Shown: positions 6,593 to 14,574 of the stretch, one piece after another | How positions within the stretch are numbered: the first letter of the stretch is position 1 | Layout of the letters: every line of letters starts with the position of its first letter | NCBI GenBank assembly: GCA_002782305.1 | Contig: PFHN01000070.1 | Span: 1 to 39,967 of the forward strand | Length of the DNA stretch: 39,967 bases | Source of the DNA: Candidatus Moranbacteria bacterium CG_4_8_14_3_um_filter_41_13 | GTDB lineage: Bacteria; Patescibacteriota; Minisyncoccia; Moranbacterales; UBA1568 | Reading direction: 5' to 3' | Made by a program: the position numbers and the translations under genes | Notes under the pieces: model-generated | What the model was told of the DNA's origin: nothing | What the model saw: only the letters and a program-made list of their open reading frames with translations | Databases searched by the model: none

Positions 6593-7612
6593 CTATACAA
6601 TATCGTGCAGAATATTCTCATACTTAGCGATTTCCAAGAGCATCATAAGTACCTCCGCCAGTTTCTCGGTATCATGCCTGATAAATGAACGTGTATGTGC
6701 TATCTTGTCCCCTCGAGAAAAATAGACCTTCTCCGCACTCAGAAAATCTGATTGGATGACACGATATGTCCTTTTCTTCTGAAGTGTCTTATCAAAAGAC
6801 ACTAATTCACTTTCTCGCTCATATTTTTTCAGGAGCGTCTTACTCGGTTTCCCTGTGTTATAGGTTACGAAATCCACTCTCCCTTTACCGATATAATTTT
6901 CTATCGCCTCGATATAATTATCAAGTGTAAATCCATCAGTCTGCCCCTTTTTATTCACGAGATTGCAATTATAGACCACTTTGGCTTTCGATTTTCGTAT
7001 CGCTTCAGGAATACCCGTCACCAGAAGATTGGGTACAATAGAACAATAATGATTGCCTGGTCCCATCACAATGAGGTCAGCAGAAAGAATTTTCTCTAAA
7101 GCCCGTGGATTGGCTTTGGCTTTCGGTGAAAGATACATTTTTTCAACTCCCAACTTTTGGATCTCAAAGTTATGATTGATTTCATTTTCCCCATGAAGCA
7201 GTCCATTGTTCTTAAGTTTGATAAGAAGATTTGTATCACTATTGGTAACTGGAATAACCTCGCCTTTGACATTCAGTATTTTTGCAGCCTCCCCAACTCC
7301 CGTAGCGAAACTGCCAGTCACCTTTTCAAGAGCCGAAAGAAAAAGATTGCCAAAACTGTGCCCAGAGAGCCCTCCTTCTTCGAAGCGATAATTCATCAGC
7401 GTCCGAAGCATCTCCGATGAATCAGAAAGTGCCACCAGACACTGACGGACATCACCAGGAGGCAGGACGCCGAGCTCATCACGAAGAATACCTGTTGATC
7501 CTCCATCATCCGCCATCGAAACAATGGCCGAAAGTTCAATCGGATATTTCTTCAAACCAGAAAGCAGAGTAAAACTCCCTGTTCCTCCACCAATGGTTAC
7601 TACTTTTTTCAT
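6593..7612 (-). CDS. yvcK: YvcK/GlmR-like (UPF0052, CofD-fold) protein
   Basis: Family member of the CofD-like fold that binds UDP-sugars; in Bacillus YvcK (GlmR) is needed on gluconeogenic carbon sources and tunes the flow into cell-wall precursors. The 339-aa product starts with KKVVTIGGGTGSFTLLSGL (nucleotide-binding GGGTG), continues with SMADDGGSTGILRDELGVLP and PGDVRQCLVAL, then GHSFGNLFL, and DLIVMGPGNHYCSIVPNLLV. All are hallmark blocks. Its ATG overlaps the stop of the upstream GIY-YIG gene by four bases, so the two are translationally coupled. There is no rapZ or whiA beside it, unlike Firmicutes and Actinobacteria. Confidence 0.92.
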   Translation of the reverse strand: MKKVVTIGGGTGSFTLLSGLKKYPIELSAIVSMADDGGSTGILRDELGVLPPGDVRQCLVALSDSSEMLRTLMNYRFEEGGLSGHSFGNLFLSALEKVTGSFATGVGEAAKILNVKGEVIPVTNSDTNLLIKLKNNGLLHGENEINHNFEIQKLGVEKMYLSPKAKANPRALEKILSADLIVMGPGNHYCSIVPNLLVTGIPEAIRKSKAKVVYNCNLVNKKGQTDGFTLDNYIEAIENYIGKGRVDFVTYNTGKPSKTLLKKYERESELVSFDKTLQKKRTYRVIQSDFLSAEKVYFSRGDKIAHTRSFIRHDTEKLAEVLMMLLEIAKYENILHDIV

Positions 7613-7929
7613 AAGCTTTTACTGTTTGTCCAAAGACCATTTATTAAATTCATTTTTTTCTTCCTCGTCCATCCTTTTATTTGTTCTTCTCGTCGACGAG
7701 CAAGAATGAGGGATGGATAACTCTCATAGTATATCAAATATACAGGCCGTCGCATTCTTGTCCAAAGAGATGCTTCTCCTGAATAATGTTCTTTCAAGCG
7801 ATTCTTTACATTGACTGTTGACCCACAATAGAAACTGTCATCTTTACATAATAACATATAAACAAAAAATGCCCCTTCGACAGGCTCAGGGCACTCGACT
7901 TCTTGTATATTTTTTTGAAACCTCACCAT
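7609..7929 (-). CDS. Small GIY-YIG endonuclease-like protein with a repeat-derived N-terminus
   Basis: A 106-aa single-domain GIY-YIG protein (YhbQ/URI type). The GIY strand is FFVYMLLC (V23-Y24), the YIG position reads YCG (34-36), the catalytic Arg is probably R44 in VKNRLKEH, and the Glu is E81/E82 in RRREEQIKGW. The first 20 residues are foreign: ECPEPVEG is the translation of a palindromic intergenic repeat (7871-7892). There is no internal ATG before the domain, so the ATG at 7929 is used and the gene seems to have recruited the repeat as its N-terminus. It overlaps yvcK by four bases. The cellular role of these proteins is unsettled; nuclease activity is not assured. Confidence 0.75.
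   Translation of the reverse strand: MVRFQKNIQEVECPEPVEGAFFVYMLLCKDDSFYCGSTVNVKNRLKEHYSGEASLWTRMRRPVYLIYYESYPSLILARRREEQIKGWTRKKKMNLINGLWTNSKSL
7871..7892. repeat. Short palindromic repeat (CTTCGACAGGCTCAGG type)
   Basis: A GC-rich 22-bp sequence in an AT-rich setting, with GCCC/GGGC ends and a CTTCGACAGGCTCAGG core. From memory, closely similar REP-like repeats occur in many unrelated bacterial genomes and give PEPVEG-type peptides where they enter reading frames. Here it lies inside the 5' end of the GIY-YIG gene. I cannot count copies beyond this window and see only one in it. Confidence 0.5.
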
Positions 7930-7984
7930 AGATATGGGTCGAAGACCATGAGCGGAATTCTAGCGCAGCTGGAATGAAGTCGAA

Positions 7985-8058
7985 TGGTCGGAGCACTCGG
8001 AATCGAACCGAGACTACGTGCGCCCAAGGCACGCGTACTACCACTATACTATGCTCCG
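7985..8058 (-). tRNA. tRNA-Pro (anticodon TGG)
   Basis: On the minus strand: acceptor CGGAGCA / TGCTCCG with the C1-G72 pair typical of bacterial tRNA-Pro, anticodon arm CGTGC-CTTGGGC-GCACG with TGG in the loop, T arm CTCGGTTCGATTCCGAG, discriminator A. An encoded CCA follows (7987-7985), unlike the tRNA-Gly at 5634. The gene is 55 bp upstream of the GIY-YIG ATG. Between it and HU, AACCCGC (8067-8073) faces GCGGGTT (8096-8102) as a long-loop hairpin without a clear T run. Confidence 0.96.
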
Positions 8059-8158
8059 ATAATTACAACCCGCGTCACTCCAACAAGAAGTAAGAGGCGG
8101 GTTATAATTCTATCTTTCTTATCAAAGACTTCTCGCGAAGTATCTTCGATATTTTCTC

Positions 8159-8440
8159 TTATCTTACAGCTTCTTTAAGTGTCTTACCAGCAGTAAATTT
8201 TGGAACGGTCATTGCTGGGATAGTGATCTTAGCCTTTGTTTGTGGGTTGATACCTTCACGAGCAGCACGCTTCGAAACTTTGAATGTACCGAAGCCAGTG
8301 AGAGTTACTTTATTCCCTTTCGAGAGTTCTGCAGTGATTTCATCAATCATGCATTCAAGCATAGCTCCTACATCTTTCTTCGAAAACTCAGTTTTCTCTA
8401 CAATTGCGTGAACGAGTGTATCTTTGTTTATGTTGTTCAT
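8159..8440 (-). CDS. hup: DNA-binding protein HU
   Basis: Histone-like dimer that bends and compacts DNA without sequence specificity. The 93-aa product has the whole family pattern: an N-terminal helical dimerisation part (to about 45), GFGTFKVSKRAAREG at 50-64, the DNA-embracing arm with GINPQTKAKITIPA (the intercalating Pro lies in NPQTK) and the closing PKFTAGKTLKEAV. AGGTGAG stands 5 nt before the ATG, one of the few strong ribosome binding sites in the window. It is transcribed from 8542-8570 with a long leader of about 95 nt. Confidence 0.96.
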   Translation of the reverse strand: MNNINKDTLVHAIVEKTEFSKKDVGAMLECMIDEITAELSKGNKVTLTGFGTFKVSKRAAREGINPQTKAKITIPAMTVPKFTAGKTLKEAVR

Positions 8441-8541
8441 ATTCTCACCTGCCTTTCTAGTTTAGATCATTTACTCTCTTCCTCTTCCTACCAAAAGGAT
8501 GAGAAAGAAATAAAGATGCTAGTTATCAAACTCCTTCCTCT

Positions 8542-8570
8542 ATTCTAAGCCATTATTTTTAAGAATGCAA
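8542..8570 (-). promoter_or_regulatory. Promoter of the HU gene
   Basis: On the minus strand: -35 TTGCAT (8570-8565), 17-bp spacer, -10 TAGAAT (8547-8542). The start would be near 8535, so the HU leader is unusually long (about 95 nt) for a compact genome; it is purine-rich (GGAAGAGGAAGAGAG) and I see no strong hairpin in it. Confidence 0.65.
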
Positions 8571-8630
8571 CCCCTAAGCCTTTTCTCATACATTTCATAG
8601 CGGAAAGGTCATTTTTCTATTCACATTTTT

Positions 8631-10163
8631 CTAACGAGCATACTCCACCGCCCTCATCTCACGGAAGACATTCACTTTGATTTCTCCTGGATATTTCAGT
8701 TCTTCTTCGATGCGTTTAGCAATATCACGAGCAAGTTTCATAGCACTCAAATCATCAGTCTTTTCTGGATTCACAAAAATACGCACTTCACGTCCTGCTT
8801 GGATGGCATACGATTTTTCCACTTCTGGGAATGTATTGATCAGTGCCTCAAGTTCTTCCAAACGCTTGATATATTTTTCTGCTGTTTCCTTGCGAGCACC
8901 AGGACGGGCAGCAGAGATAGCATCAGCAGCGGTCACGATAAATGATTCTGTTGTCTGATGAGGATATTCATCATGATGACATTTCATCGCATCAATAACA
9001 TTCTGTCCGATACCGAACTTCTCCAAAATACGCATACCAATTTTCACGTGCGTTCCTTCTATTTCGTGATCAACCGCTTTTCCAATATCATGGAGGAGTC
9101 CTGCCTTCTTCGCACACGCTACATCACACCCGAGTTCTGCCGCGAGCGCTCCAGCGAGGTATGACACTTCGAGAGAATGAAGAAGTACATTTTGCTTGTA
9201 ACTATAGCGATAACGGAGACGTCCTAATATATAGAGGAGTTTTGGATGAAGACCGGCAATACCAGCATCGTAGGCTGCAGACTCACCTGCTTCTTTGATT
9301 TTCGTATCGAGTTCTTTCTTTGCCTCTTCGACCGCTTCTTCGATGCGGGCTGGATGAATACGTCCATCAGAAACAAGTTTCTCCAGTGCGATGCGAGCAA
9401 TCTCACGACGTACAGGATCAAAACCAGAAATAATCACTGTTTCCGGTGTATCATCAACAATAAGCTCTACGCCTGTTTCTTTCTCCAAGGCCCTAATATT
9501 ACGTCCTTCTTTTCCGATAATTTTTCCTTTCACTTCATCAGATGGAATAGCGACGGTCGTTGTTGTAAATTCAGAGACATGCGAACGGGCATACTTCTGA
9601 ATAATGGTCGCCATAATATTGAGCGACTGCTTCTCGAGCTCTTCACGACTTTCATTCTCGAGTTTTGACATACGCTTCACGAGCGCATCTTTACTCTCCT
9701 CTTCGGCCAATGTAAACAATTTTTCTTCTGCTTCCTTGAGAGAAAGCTGGGCTAATTTTTCGAGACGGACGAGTTCTTCTTGATGGAGTTTTTCTGTCTC
9801 ATCACGAATAGCCCTAATTTCGTCAGCTTTTTGCATCAGACGTTGCTTCTCAGAAACAATCTCCTCTGCACCTTTTTCTGCCTGCATTTCCCTTTTTTCG
9901 AGACGCTCTTCTTGCAGAACAAGTTTTGCCTCACGAGTCTGCTCGTTTTTCTTCGCTTCCTCAAGAATGTCTACAGCTTTTTTCTTCGCTTCGACTGTGA
10001 TTTCCTTCACAGTAGTTTCTGCCTCAGACAGCATTTTTGCTGCTTGACCTTCGGCAGTAGAGAGTTGTCCTTTGGCAATATTTTGCCTAACAAGATATCC
10101 GACAAAGACCCCAACTACAAGGAGTACGAAGGGTACGATGACAGAGAATAAACCAAATGTCAT
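8631..10163 (-). CDS. rny: Ribonuclease Y
   Basis: Membrane-anchored endoribonuclease that starts mRNA decay in many bacteria. The 510-aa protein has an N-terminal membrane helix (about 5-24), a long coiled coil (about 35-195), a KH domain with GKIIGKEGRNIRALEKETG at 213-231, and an HD phosphohydrolase domain with LLHDIGK at 356-362 (H358, D359) and CHHDEYPH near 395-402. The length and order match the family. Its own promoter was not clear in the 300 bp between it and the divergent gpmI. Confidence 0.96.
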   Translation of the reverse strand: MTFGLFSVIVPFVLLVVGVFVGYLVRQNIAKGQLSTAEGQAAKMLSEAETTVKEITVEAKKKAVDILEEAKKNEQTREAKLVLQEERLEKREMQAEKGAEEIVSEKQRLMQKADEIRAIRDETEKLHQEELVRLEKLAQLSLKEAEEKLFTLAEEESKDALVKRMSKLENESREELEKQSLNIMATIIQKYARSHVSEFTTTTVAIPSDEVKGKIIGKEGRNIRALEKETGVELIVDDTPETVIISGFDPVRREIARIALEKLVSDGRIHPARIEEAVEEAKKELDTKIKEAGESAAYDAGIAGLHPKLLYILGRLRYRYSYKQNVLLHSLEVSYLAGALAAELGCDVACAKKAGLLHDIGKAVDHEIEGTHVKIGMRILEKFGIGQNVIDAMKCHHDEYPHQTTESFIVTAADAISAARPGARKETAEKYIKRLEELEALINTFPEVEKSYAIQAGREVRIFVNPEKTDDLSAMKLARDIAKRIEEELKYPGEIKVNVFREMRAVEYAR

Positions 10164-10367
10164 ATGTGTATGATGCCGACAGATGATAGGGAGTAAGCAC
10201 GGCCAAAACCTTCTCTCTTATGAGATGGTTTATAATAAAAAGACGATTGGTGAAAAAATATTCCAACATAACGTTCCAGACAGTGCTCTTATTTTTCCTC
10301 ACTATCAAATTGAGGCAATAAATCAACTATTAAATACGTATGTTCATCATAGTCGCAGACAGGGCTT
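10164..10367. other. Divergent intergenic region rny/gpmI, left part
   Basis: About 300 bp separate rny and gpmI. The right end holds the gpmI promoter (listed separately). In this left part I find only a small hairpin (CCTCA...TGAGG around 10298-10316) and an AT-rich TATTAT tract on the minus strand near 10233 that might be a weak -10 for rny. No reading frame in it looks coding. Confidence 0.4.
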
Positions 10368-10394
10368 TTGTCAAAGAGAGAAGAATGCTATGAT
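10368..10394 (+). promoter_or_regulatory. Extended -10 promoter of gpmI
   Basis: -35 TTGTCA (10368-10373) and -10 TATGAT (10389-10394) with a short 15-bp spacer that is compensated by an extended -10 TG at 10386-10387. The start would be near 10401, 66 nt before the gpmI ATG. Confidence 0.7.
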
Positions 10395-10466
10395 AAGAAA
10401 TATGAGAAGTGATCAAAGAAAATACACAGACACATCCCATTTTTTCCTTTTAATAAAAACAAAAAA

Positions 10467-12032
10467 ATGAATAGACCAATAGTCCTCATCGTCCTCGATG
10501 GCTGGGGAATCAGCAACAGTGTCATCGGTAATCCTATTAGAGAAGCGAGTCTTCCTACCTTCGATAAACTCAATCGTTTCTATCCTATGACCGCTCTCCA
10601 AGCGTCTGGTATTTCTGTGGGTCTTCCTTGGAACACGGCTGGCAATAGTGAGGTAGGTCATATGACAATAGGCGCTGGGAGAGTACTCTATCAGAATCTC
10701 CCTCGTATTTCACTCTCCATCCAAGATGGCAGTTTTTTCAAAAATGAAGCCCTTGTTCATGCGATACAAACTGCAAAAACAAACGGGAAAAAAGTACATA
10801 TTATGGGACTCCTCAGTTCCGGATCAGTACACTCCCATAAAGATCACATTACCGCTCTGCTCCGTCTAGGAAAAAATGAAGGTCTAGATCAGATGTACAT
10901 ACACGCCTTCACAGACGGCCGAGATTCAGCCCCTACGGCTGGTATTCAGCAATACAAGGAACTTGAACGCACCATTCGACTCCTAGGAATAGGCAAAGTA
11001 GCAAGTCTCAGTGGACGCAATTTTGCTATGGACAGGAACAATAACTGGGATCGTATCGAACTAGCATATTCTATGCTTACTAAGGGTTCAAAAGTTACTA
11101 CTAGTGACCCTATGCTTGTCTTTGAGGAAGCGTACGCAAAAAATATTTCTGATGAATACATCGAACCAATTAACCTCACAGAAAACGGGAAACCAATTGC
11201 TCTTATCGAAGAAGGTGACAGTGTTATATTTTTTAACTTTCGTGAAGATAGAGCGCGCGAACTCACTCAGGCTCTCGTGCTTCCTACTTTTGATGGCTTC
11301 GAAAGAACCAAACTGAATACTCAGTTTGTAACACTCACAGAATATGAAAGAGGATTACCCGTACAGGTAGCTTTCCCTCCCGAAGAAGTGAAACATTGCC
11401 TTGGTGAAGAACTGAGTTTACACAACCTGAAACAACTCCGTCTTGCTGAGACCGAAAAATACGCCCATGTAACCTATTTTTTCAATGGAGGGAATGAGAA
11501 ACCATTTCCAGGAGAAGACCGAGTCCTTATCCCCTCTCCTGCTACCTCACATTTTGATGAAATACCCGAGATGAGTTCTCCAAAAATTACCGAGACACTC
11601 CTAAACGCTCTCAAAGAAAATACGTACGACTTTATTCTCGTCAATTATGCCAATCCTGATATGGTCGCACATACTGGTAATGAAGAAGCATCCATCGAGG
11701 CCGTCGAAGCCACAGACAAAACCCTTTCTTTACTTATTCCCACTATCCTCAAGGCAGGCGGAGTGATACTTATGACCGCTGATCATGGCAACGTCGAGGA
11801 ACTCAAAAGAGTCAGCACCGGAGAAGTAGATACCGAACACTCCACTAATCCTGTCCCTCTCTGGTATATCACTCCTGATAACCATCGTGAGAAAAGTGCC
11901 GAAGTGATGATGCGAGAACAAAGTGAAGTTAATGGACTCCTTTCGGATATCGCTCCTACGGTACTGGCCATTATGGGCATTGAAAAACCAGAAGAGATGA
12001 ATGGAAGTAGTTTGCTCCCAGTACTCAAATAA
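10467..12032 (+). CDS. gpmI: 2,3-bisphosphoglycerate-independent phosphoglycerate mutase
   Basis: Interconverts 3- and 2-phosphoglycerate in glycolysis with two metal ions and a phosphoserine intermediate. The 521-aa protein has LIVLDGWG (metal ligand D11), NTAGNSEVGHMTIGAGR with the nucleophile S61, HAFTDGRDSAP in the transferase insertion, and the metal-binding blocks MTADHGNVEEL and TEHSTNPVPLWY. All are intact and the length is normal. It is a single-gene unit on the plus strand with its own promoter and terminator; no Shine-Dalgarno sequence precedes the ATG, which follows an A-rich leader. Confidence 0.96.
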   Translation: MNRPIVLIVLDGWGISNSVIGNPIREASLPTFDKLNRFYPMTALQASGISVGLPWNTAGNSEVGHMTIGAGRVLYQNLPRISLSIQDGSFFKNEALVHAIQTAKTNGKKVHIMGLLSSGSVHSHKDHITALLRLGKNEGLDQMYIHAFTDGRDSAPTAGIQQYKELERTIRLLGIGKVASLSGRNFAMDRNNNWDRIELAYSMLTKGSKVTTSDPMLVFEEAYAKNISDEYIEPINLTENGKPIALIEEGDSVIFFNFREDRARELTQALVLPTFDGFERTKLNTQFVTLTEYERGLPVQVAFPPEEVKHCLGEELSLHNLKQLRLAETEKYAHVTYFFNGGNEKPFPGEDRVLIPSPATSHFDEIPEMSSPKITETLLNALKENTYDFILVNYANPDMVAHTGNEEASIEAVEATDKTLSLLIPTILKAGGVILMTADHGNVEELKRVSTGEVDTEHSTNPVPLWYITPDNHREKSAEVMMREQSEVNGLLSDIAPTVLAIMGIEKPEEMNGSSLLPVLK

Positions 12033-12063
12033 AAAAGAGACCCTCTATTCGGGTCCTTTTTTT
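12033..12063 (+). terminator. Bidirectional terminator between gpmI and clpP
   Basis: GACCC (12039-12043) pairs with GGGTC (12051-12055), followed by a T run (12057-12063) on the plus strand; an A run before the stem (12031-12036) gives the T run for transcripts leaving clpP on the minus strand. Confidence 0.85.
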
Positions 12064-12074
12064 GTTTCATTTTA

Positions 12075-12659
12075 TTACTGAATCACTTTATCGACGATAC
12101 CATATTTCAGAGCCTCCTCTGCACTCATAAAGTAATCACGTTCTGTATCTTCTTCAATCTTCTGCAGTTTCTTCCCTGTATGTTTGGCAAGAATTTTGTT
12201 CAAACGATCACGGGTCTTCAAAATATGCCGAGCATGGATATCGATATCGGTTGCTTGTCCCGATGCACCACCGAGTACCTGATGAATCATCACTTCGCTG
12301 TTCGGCAAAGCGAGTCTTTTCCCTTTTTTCCCAGAAGCAAGAAGGAGGGCCGCAGCCGACGCTGCCATACCGATACAAATAGTCTGAATATCCGGCTTCA
12401 CATACTGCATCGTGTCATAAATAGCGAGCGCTGAAGTAACTGATCCTCCAGGAGAATTGATATACATCTTGATATCCTCTCTCGCATTTTGCGATTCAAG
12501 AAAAAGGAGCTGAGCAATAACGGCGTTGGCGAGTCCGTCGTCAATCGGTGATCCAATGAAGACGATACGATCTTTGAGCAAACGGGAATAAATATCGTAT
12601 GCTCTTTCACCAAAGCTCGTTTTCTCTACTACCATCGGAATAAGGTATTGATTCTTCAT
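12075..12659 (-). CDS. clpP: ATP-dependent Clp protease proteolytic subunit
   Basis: Serine protease that forms the double-heptamer chamber fed by a Clp ATPase. The triad is visible: S101 in CIGMAASAAALLL, H126 in EVMIHQ and D175 in TERDYFM. INSPGGSVTSALAIYD (oxyanion region) is at 67-82. At 194 aa it is of normal length. It ends the nusA-ppa-tig-clpP run, 15 bp after tig, the common tig-clpP order; clpX does not follow because gpmI lies downstream on the other strand. Confidence 0.96.
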   Translation of the reverse strand: MKNQYLIPMVVEKTSFGERAYDIYSRLLKDRIVFIGSPIDDGLANAVIAQLLFLESQNAREDIKMYINSPGGSVTSALAIYDTMQYVKPDIQTICIGMAASAAALLLASGKKGKRLALPNSEVMIHQVLGGASGQATDIDIHARHILKTRDRLNKILAKHTGKKLQKIEEDTERDYFMSAEEALKYGIVDKVIQ

Positions 12660-12674
12660 ACTTGCAAATATTAC

Positions 12675-13964
12675 TTACAATTTTTCTAAGAAATTGAATG
12701 TTTTTTCATTACGGAGCTGTCCTTGTACAGCACTATAAAGACGTTCCATATCGATATTTTTCTCTACATCCTTAATATCCTTGTAACTCTGAAGAGTTCT
12801 ATTCATTTCTGCTTCAATCTCCTGACTATCAACATCAATGTCCTGATCTTTGGCAAGGTGTACTAGTATGAGATGTGCTGCCAAGCGTTTCTTCGCTTGA
12901 GGCAACCACTCTTTCTTCAAGTCATCTTCTGTCTTCTTCATCTGTGTCAGATAATCAACAAACTGTAGCCCCATAGATTCTACTTGAGCACCGAATTCAC
13001 GTATCATACGCACTTGTTCTTCTTCGACAAGTATATCGGGATATTCAAGCTCTGCTTTTCCTACCAAACTATCGAGAATATGTGCACGATGGTCTTCCTT
13101 GCTTTTTACTTTCTTCTCTTCGAGCATACCCTTTCGCATATTCTCCTTCAATACTTCCAATGTTTCGAAGTCCCCCAAACTCTTCGCAAATTCATCATCA
13201 ATGGGTGCAACAACACGCTCTTGTACGATGCCCAACTTCACTTGGAAAGTAGCCGGTTTTCCAGCAAGATGTTTCGCATGATATTCCTTTGGAAAATGAA
13301 GTTCAAACTCTTTTTCTTCTCCCTCTTTCATACCAACCAGATTTTCTTCGAAACCAGGAATAAACACTCCTTTACCAAGTACGAGTGGATGTTTTTCGCT
13401 TTTACCATTTTCAATCAGCACTCCATTTTGCAAAACAGAAAAATCTACCAAAACATTATCGCTAAGTTTGGCTTCACGGTTCACCGTCACAAGTTTCGCT
13501 CTCATCTCAGCAAGTTTCGTGAGCTCTGCTTCAATATCTTTATCGTCTATAACGTCTTCCTTCTTTACAAAATCCGCGTTCAATTTTTTGATGTCTTTCT
13601 CCCACGATGTGAGCGTAACTTCAGGCATCACGACAGTTGTCACGGTATATTCAAATGGTTTTTCCAAAACAATAGTACCAAGCTTCACATCAGGACGTCC
13701 GATAGCATCGATTTTCTGCTCTTCGAGAGCTTTTGCATATGAATGACTGACGACATGTTCAGCAGATTCCATCAAAAGAGCTTCCTTGCCAAAACGCTTT
13801 TCTACCATATCACGAGGAGCTTTACCTGGTCTGAAACCAGAAACTTTCACTTCTTTGGCAAGATGCTCTGTCGCATGGTCAAGCTCATCTTTCCATTCTT
13901 CCCAAGGAAGAGAGATAGAAAGTTCTACTTTTGAAGCTGGGAGTTTTTTTACAGTTACGTGCAT
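12675..13964 (-). CDS. tig: Trigger factor
   Basis: Ribosome-bound chaperone with peptidyl-prolyl isomerase activity that meets nascent chains at the exit tunnel. The ribosome-docking signature GFRPGKAPRDMVEKRFG is at about 43-59. The FKBP-like domain covers about 165-245 (NVLVDFSVLQNG, GKGVFIPGFEENLVGMKEGE), followed by the helical SurA-like C-terminal domain. The 429-aa length is standard. It lies between ppa and clpP. Confidence 0.95.
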   Translation of the reverse strand: MHVTVKKLPASKVELSISLPWEEWKDELDHATEHLAKEVKVSGFRPGKAPRDMVEKRFGKEALLMESAEHVVSHSYAKALEEQKIDAIGRPDVKLGTIVLEKPFEYTVTTVVMPEVTLTSWEKDIKKLNADFVKKEDVIDDKDIEAELTKLAEMRAKLVTVNREAKLSDNVLVDFSVLQNGVLIENGKSEKHPLVLGKGVFIPGFEENLVGMKEGEEKEFELHFPKEYHAKHLAGKPATFQVKLGIVQERVVAPIDDEFAKSLGDFETLEVLKENMRKGMLEEKKVKSKEDHRAHILDSLVGKAELEYPDILVEEEQVRMIREFGAQVESMGLQFVDYLTQMKKTEDDLKKEWLPQAKKRLAAHLILVHLAKDQDIDVDSQEIEAEMNRTLQSYKDIKDVEKNIDMERLYSAVQGQLRNEKTFNFLEKL

Positions 13965-14000
13965 ATAATAATAATCAATCCTATTAGAATGGAGAATACT

Positions 14001-14537
14001 TTACTTACTTTCTGAAAATTTATCACGATACATCTTGAGACCTTTCTTCACAGCGATAAGAGCATCTTTCTTTCCATGAAATCCCTTAATAACAACTTTC
14101 TTTCCCTCGATAGATTTGTAAGTTTCAAAAAAATGTTGCATTTCTTTCAGGGTGTGTTTGTTGATATCACTCAAATTTCTGACTTCATCGAAACGTGGAT
14201 CATTTTTTGGTACCGCGATAATTTTGTCATCACTATCACCGCAATCAATCATTGTCATAATCCCTACTGGTCTTGCTTCAACGAGGATACCAGGAAACAA
14301 AGGGTATGTAGTGAGGAGCACAACATCAAGAGCGTCTCCATCATCCCACAAACTTTGTGGCACAAATCCATAATCAAATGGATAATCCTGAGCTGTTTTC
14401 ATCGCACGATCGAGTTTGATAAGACCTGTTGCCTTGTCAATTTCATATTTATTCTTCGTACCTTTTGGACATTCAATGATGACATTAATAACATTTGGAA
14501 CATCCTCCCCCGCACTGATTTCTTTCCACAAATTCAT
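14001..14537 (-). CDS. ppa: Inorganic pyrophosphatase (family I)
   Basis: Splits pyrophosphate into two phosphates and so drives biosynthetic reactions. The 178-aa protein has the family I signature DGDALDVVLL (three metal-binding Asp) at about 66-75, the preceding YPFDYGFVPQSLWDDG, and the substrate-binding KYEIDKATGLIKLDR. It is in the nusA operon, 37 bp after nusA and 36 bp before tig. Confidence 0.96.
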   Translation of the reverse strand: MNLWKEISAGEDVPNVINVIIECPKGTKNKYEIDKATGLIKLDRAMKTAQDYPFDYGFVPQSLWDDGDALDVVLLTTYPLFPGILVEARPVGIMTMIDCGDSDDKIIAVPKNDPRFDEVRNLSDINKHTLKEMQHFFETYKSIEGKKVVIKGFHGKKDALIAVKKGLKMYRDKFSESK

Positions 14538-14574
14538 ATGAGTAGAGTTATATAACTAATTATTTTTTGAGATG

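Noticed and set aside
8067..8102. AACCCGC/GCGGGTT inverted repeat between HU and tRNA-Pro as a terminator
   Set aside because: The loop is over 20 nt and there is no T run on either side; left as an unexplained hairpin in the tRNA-Pro entry.
12984..13742. A 252-codon open frame on the plus strand
   Set aside because: It lies wholly antisense to tig, is rich in Phe/His/Ile/Tyr as expected from the complement of a Lys/Glu-rich gene, and has no recognisable domain.
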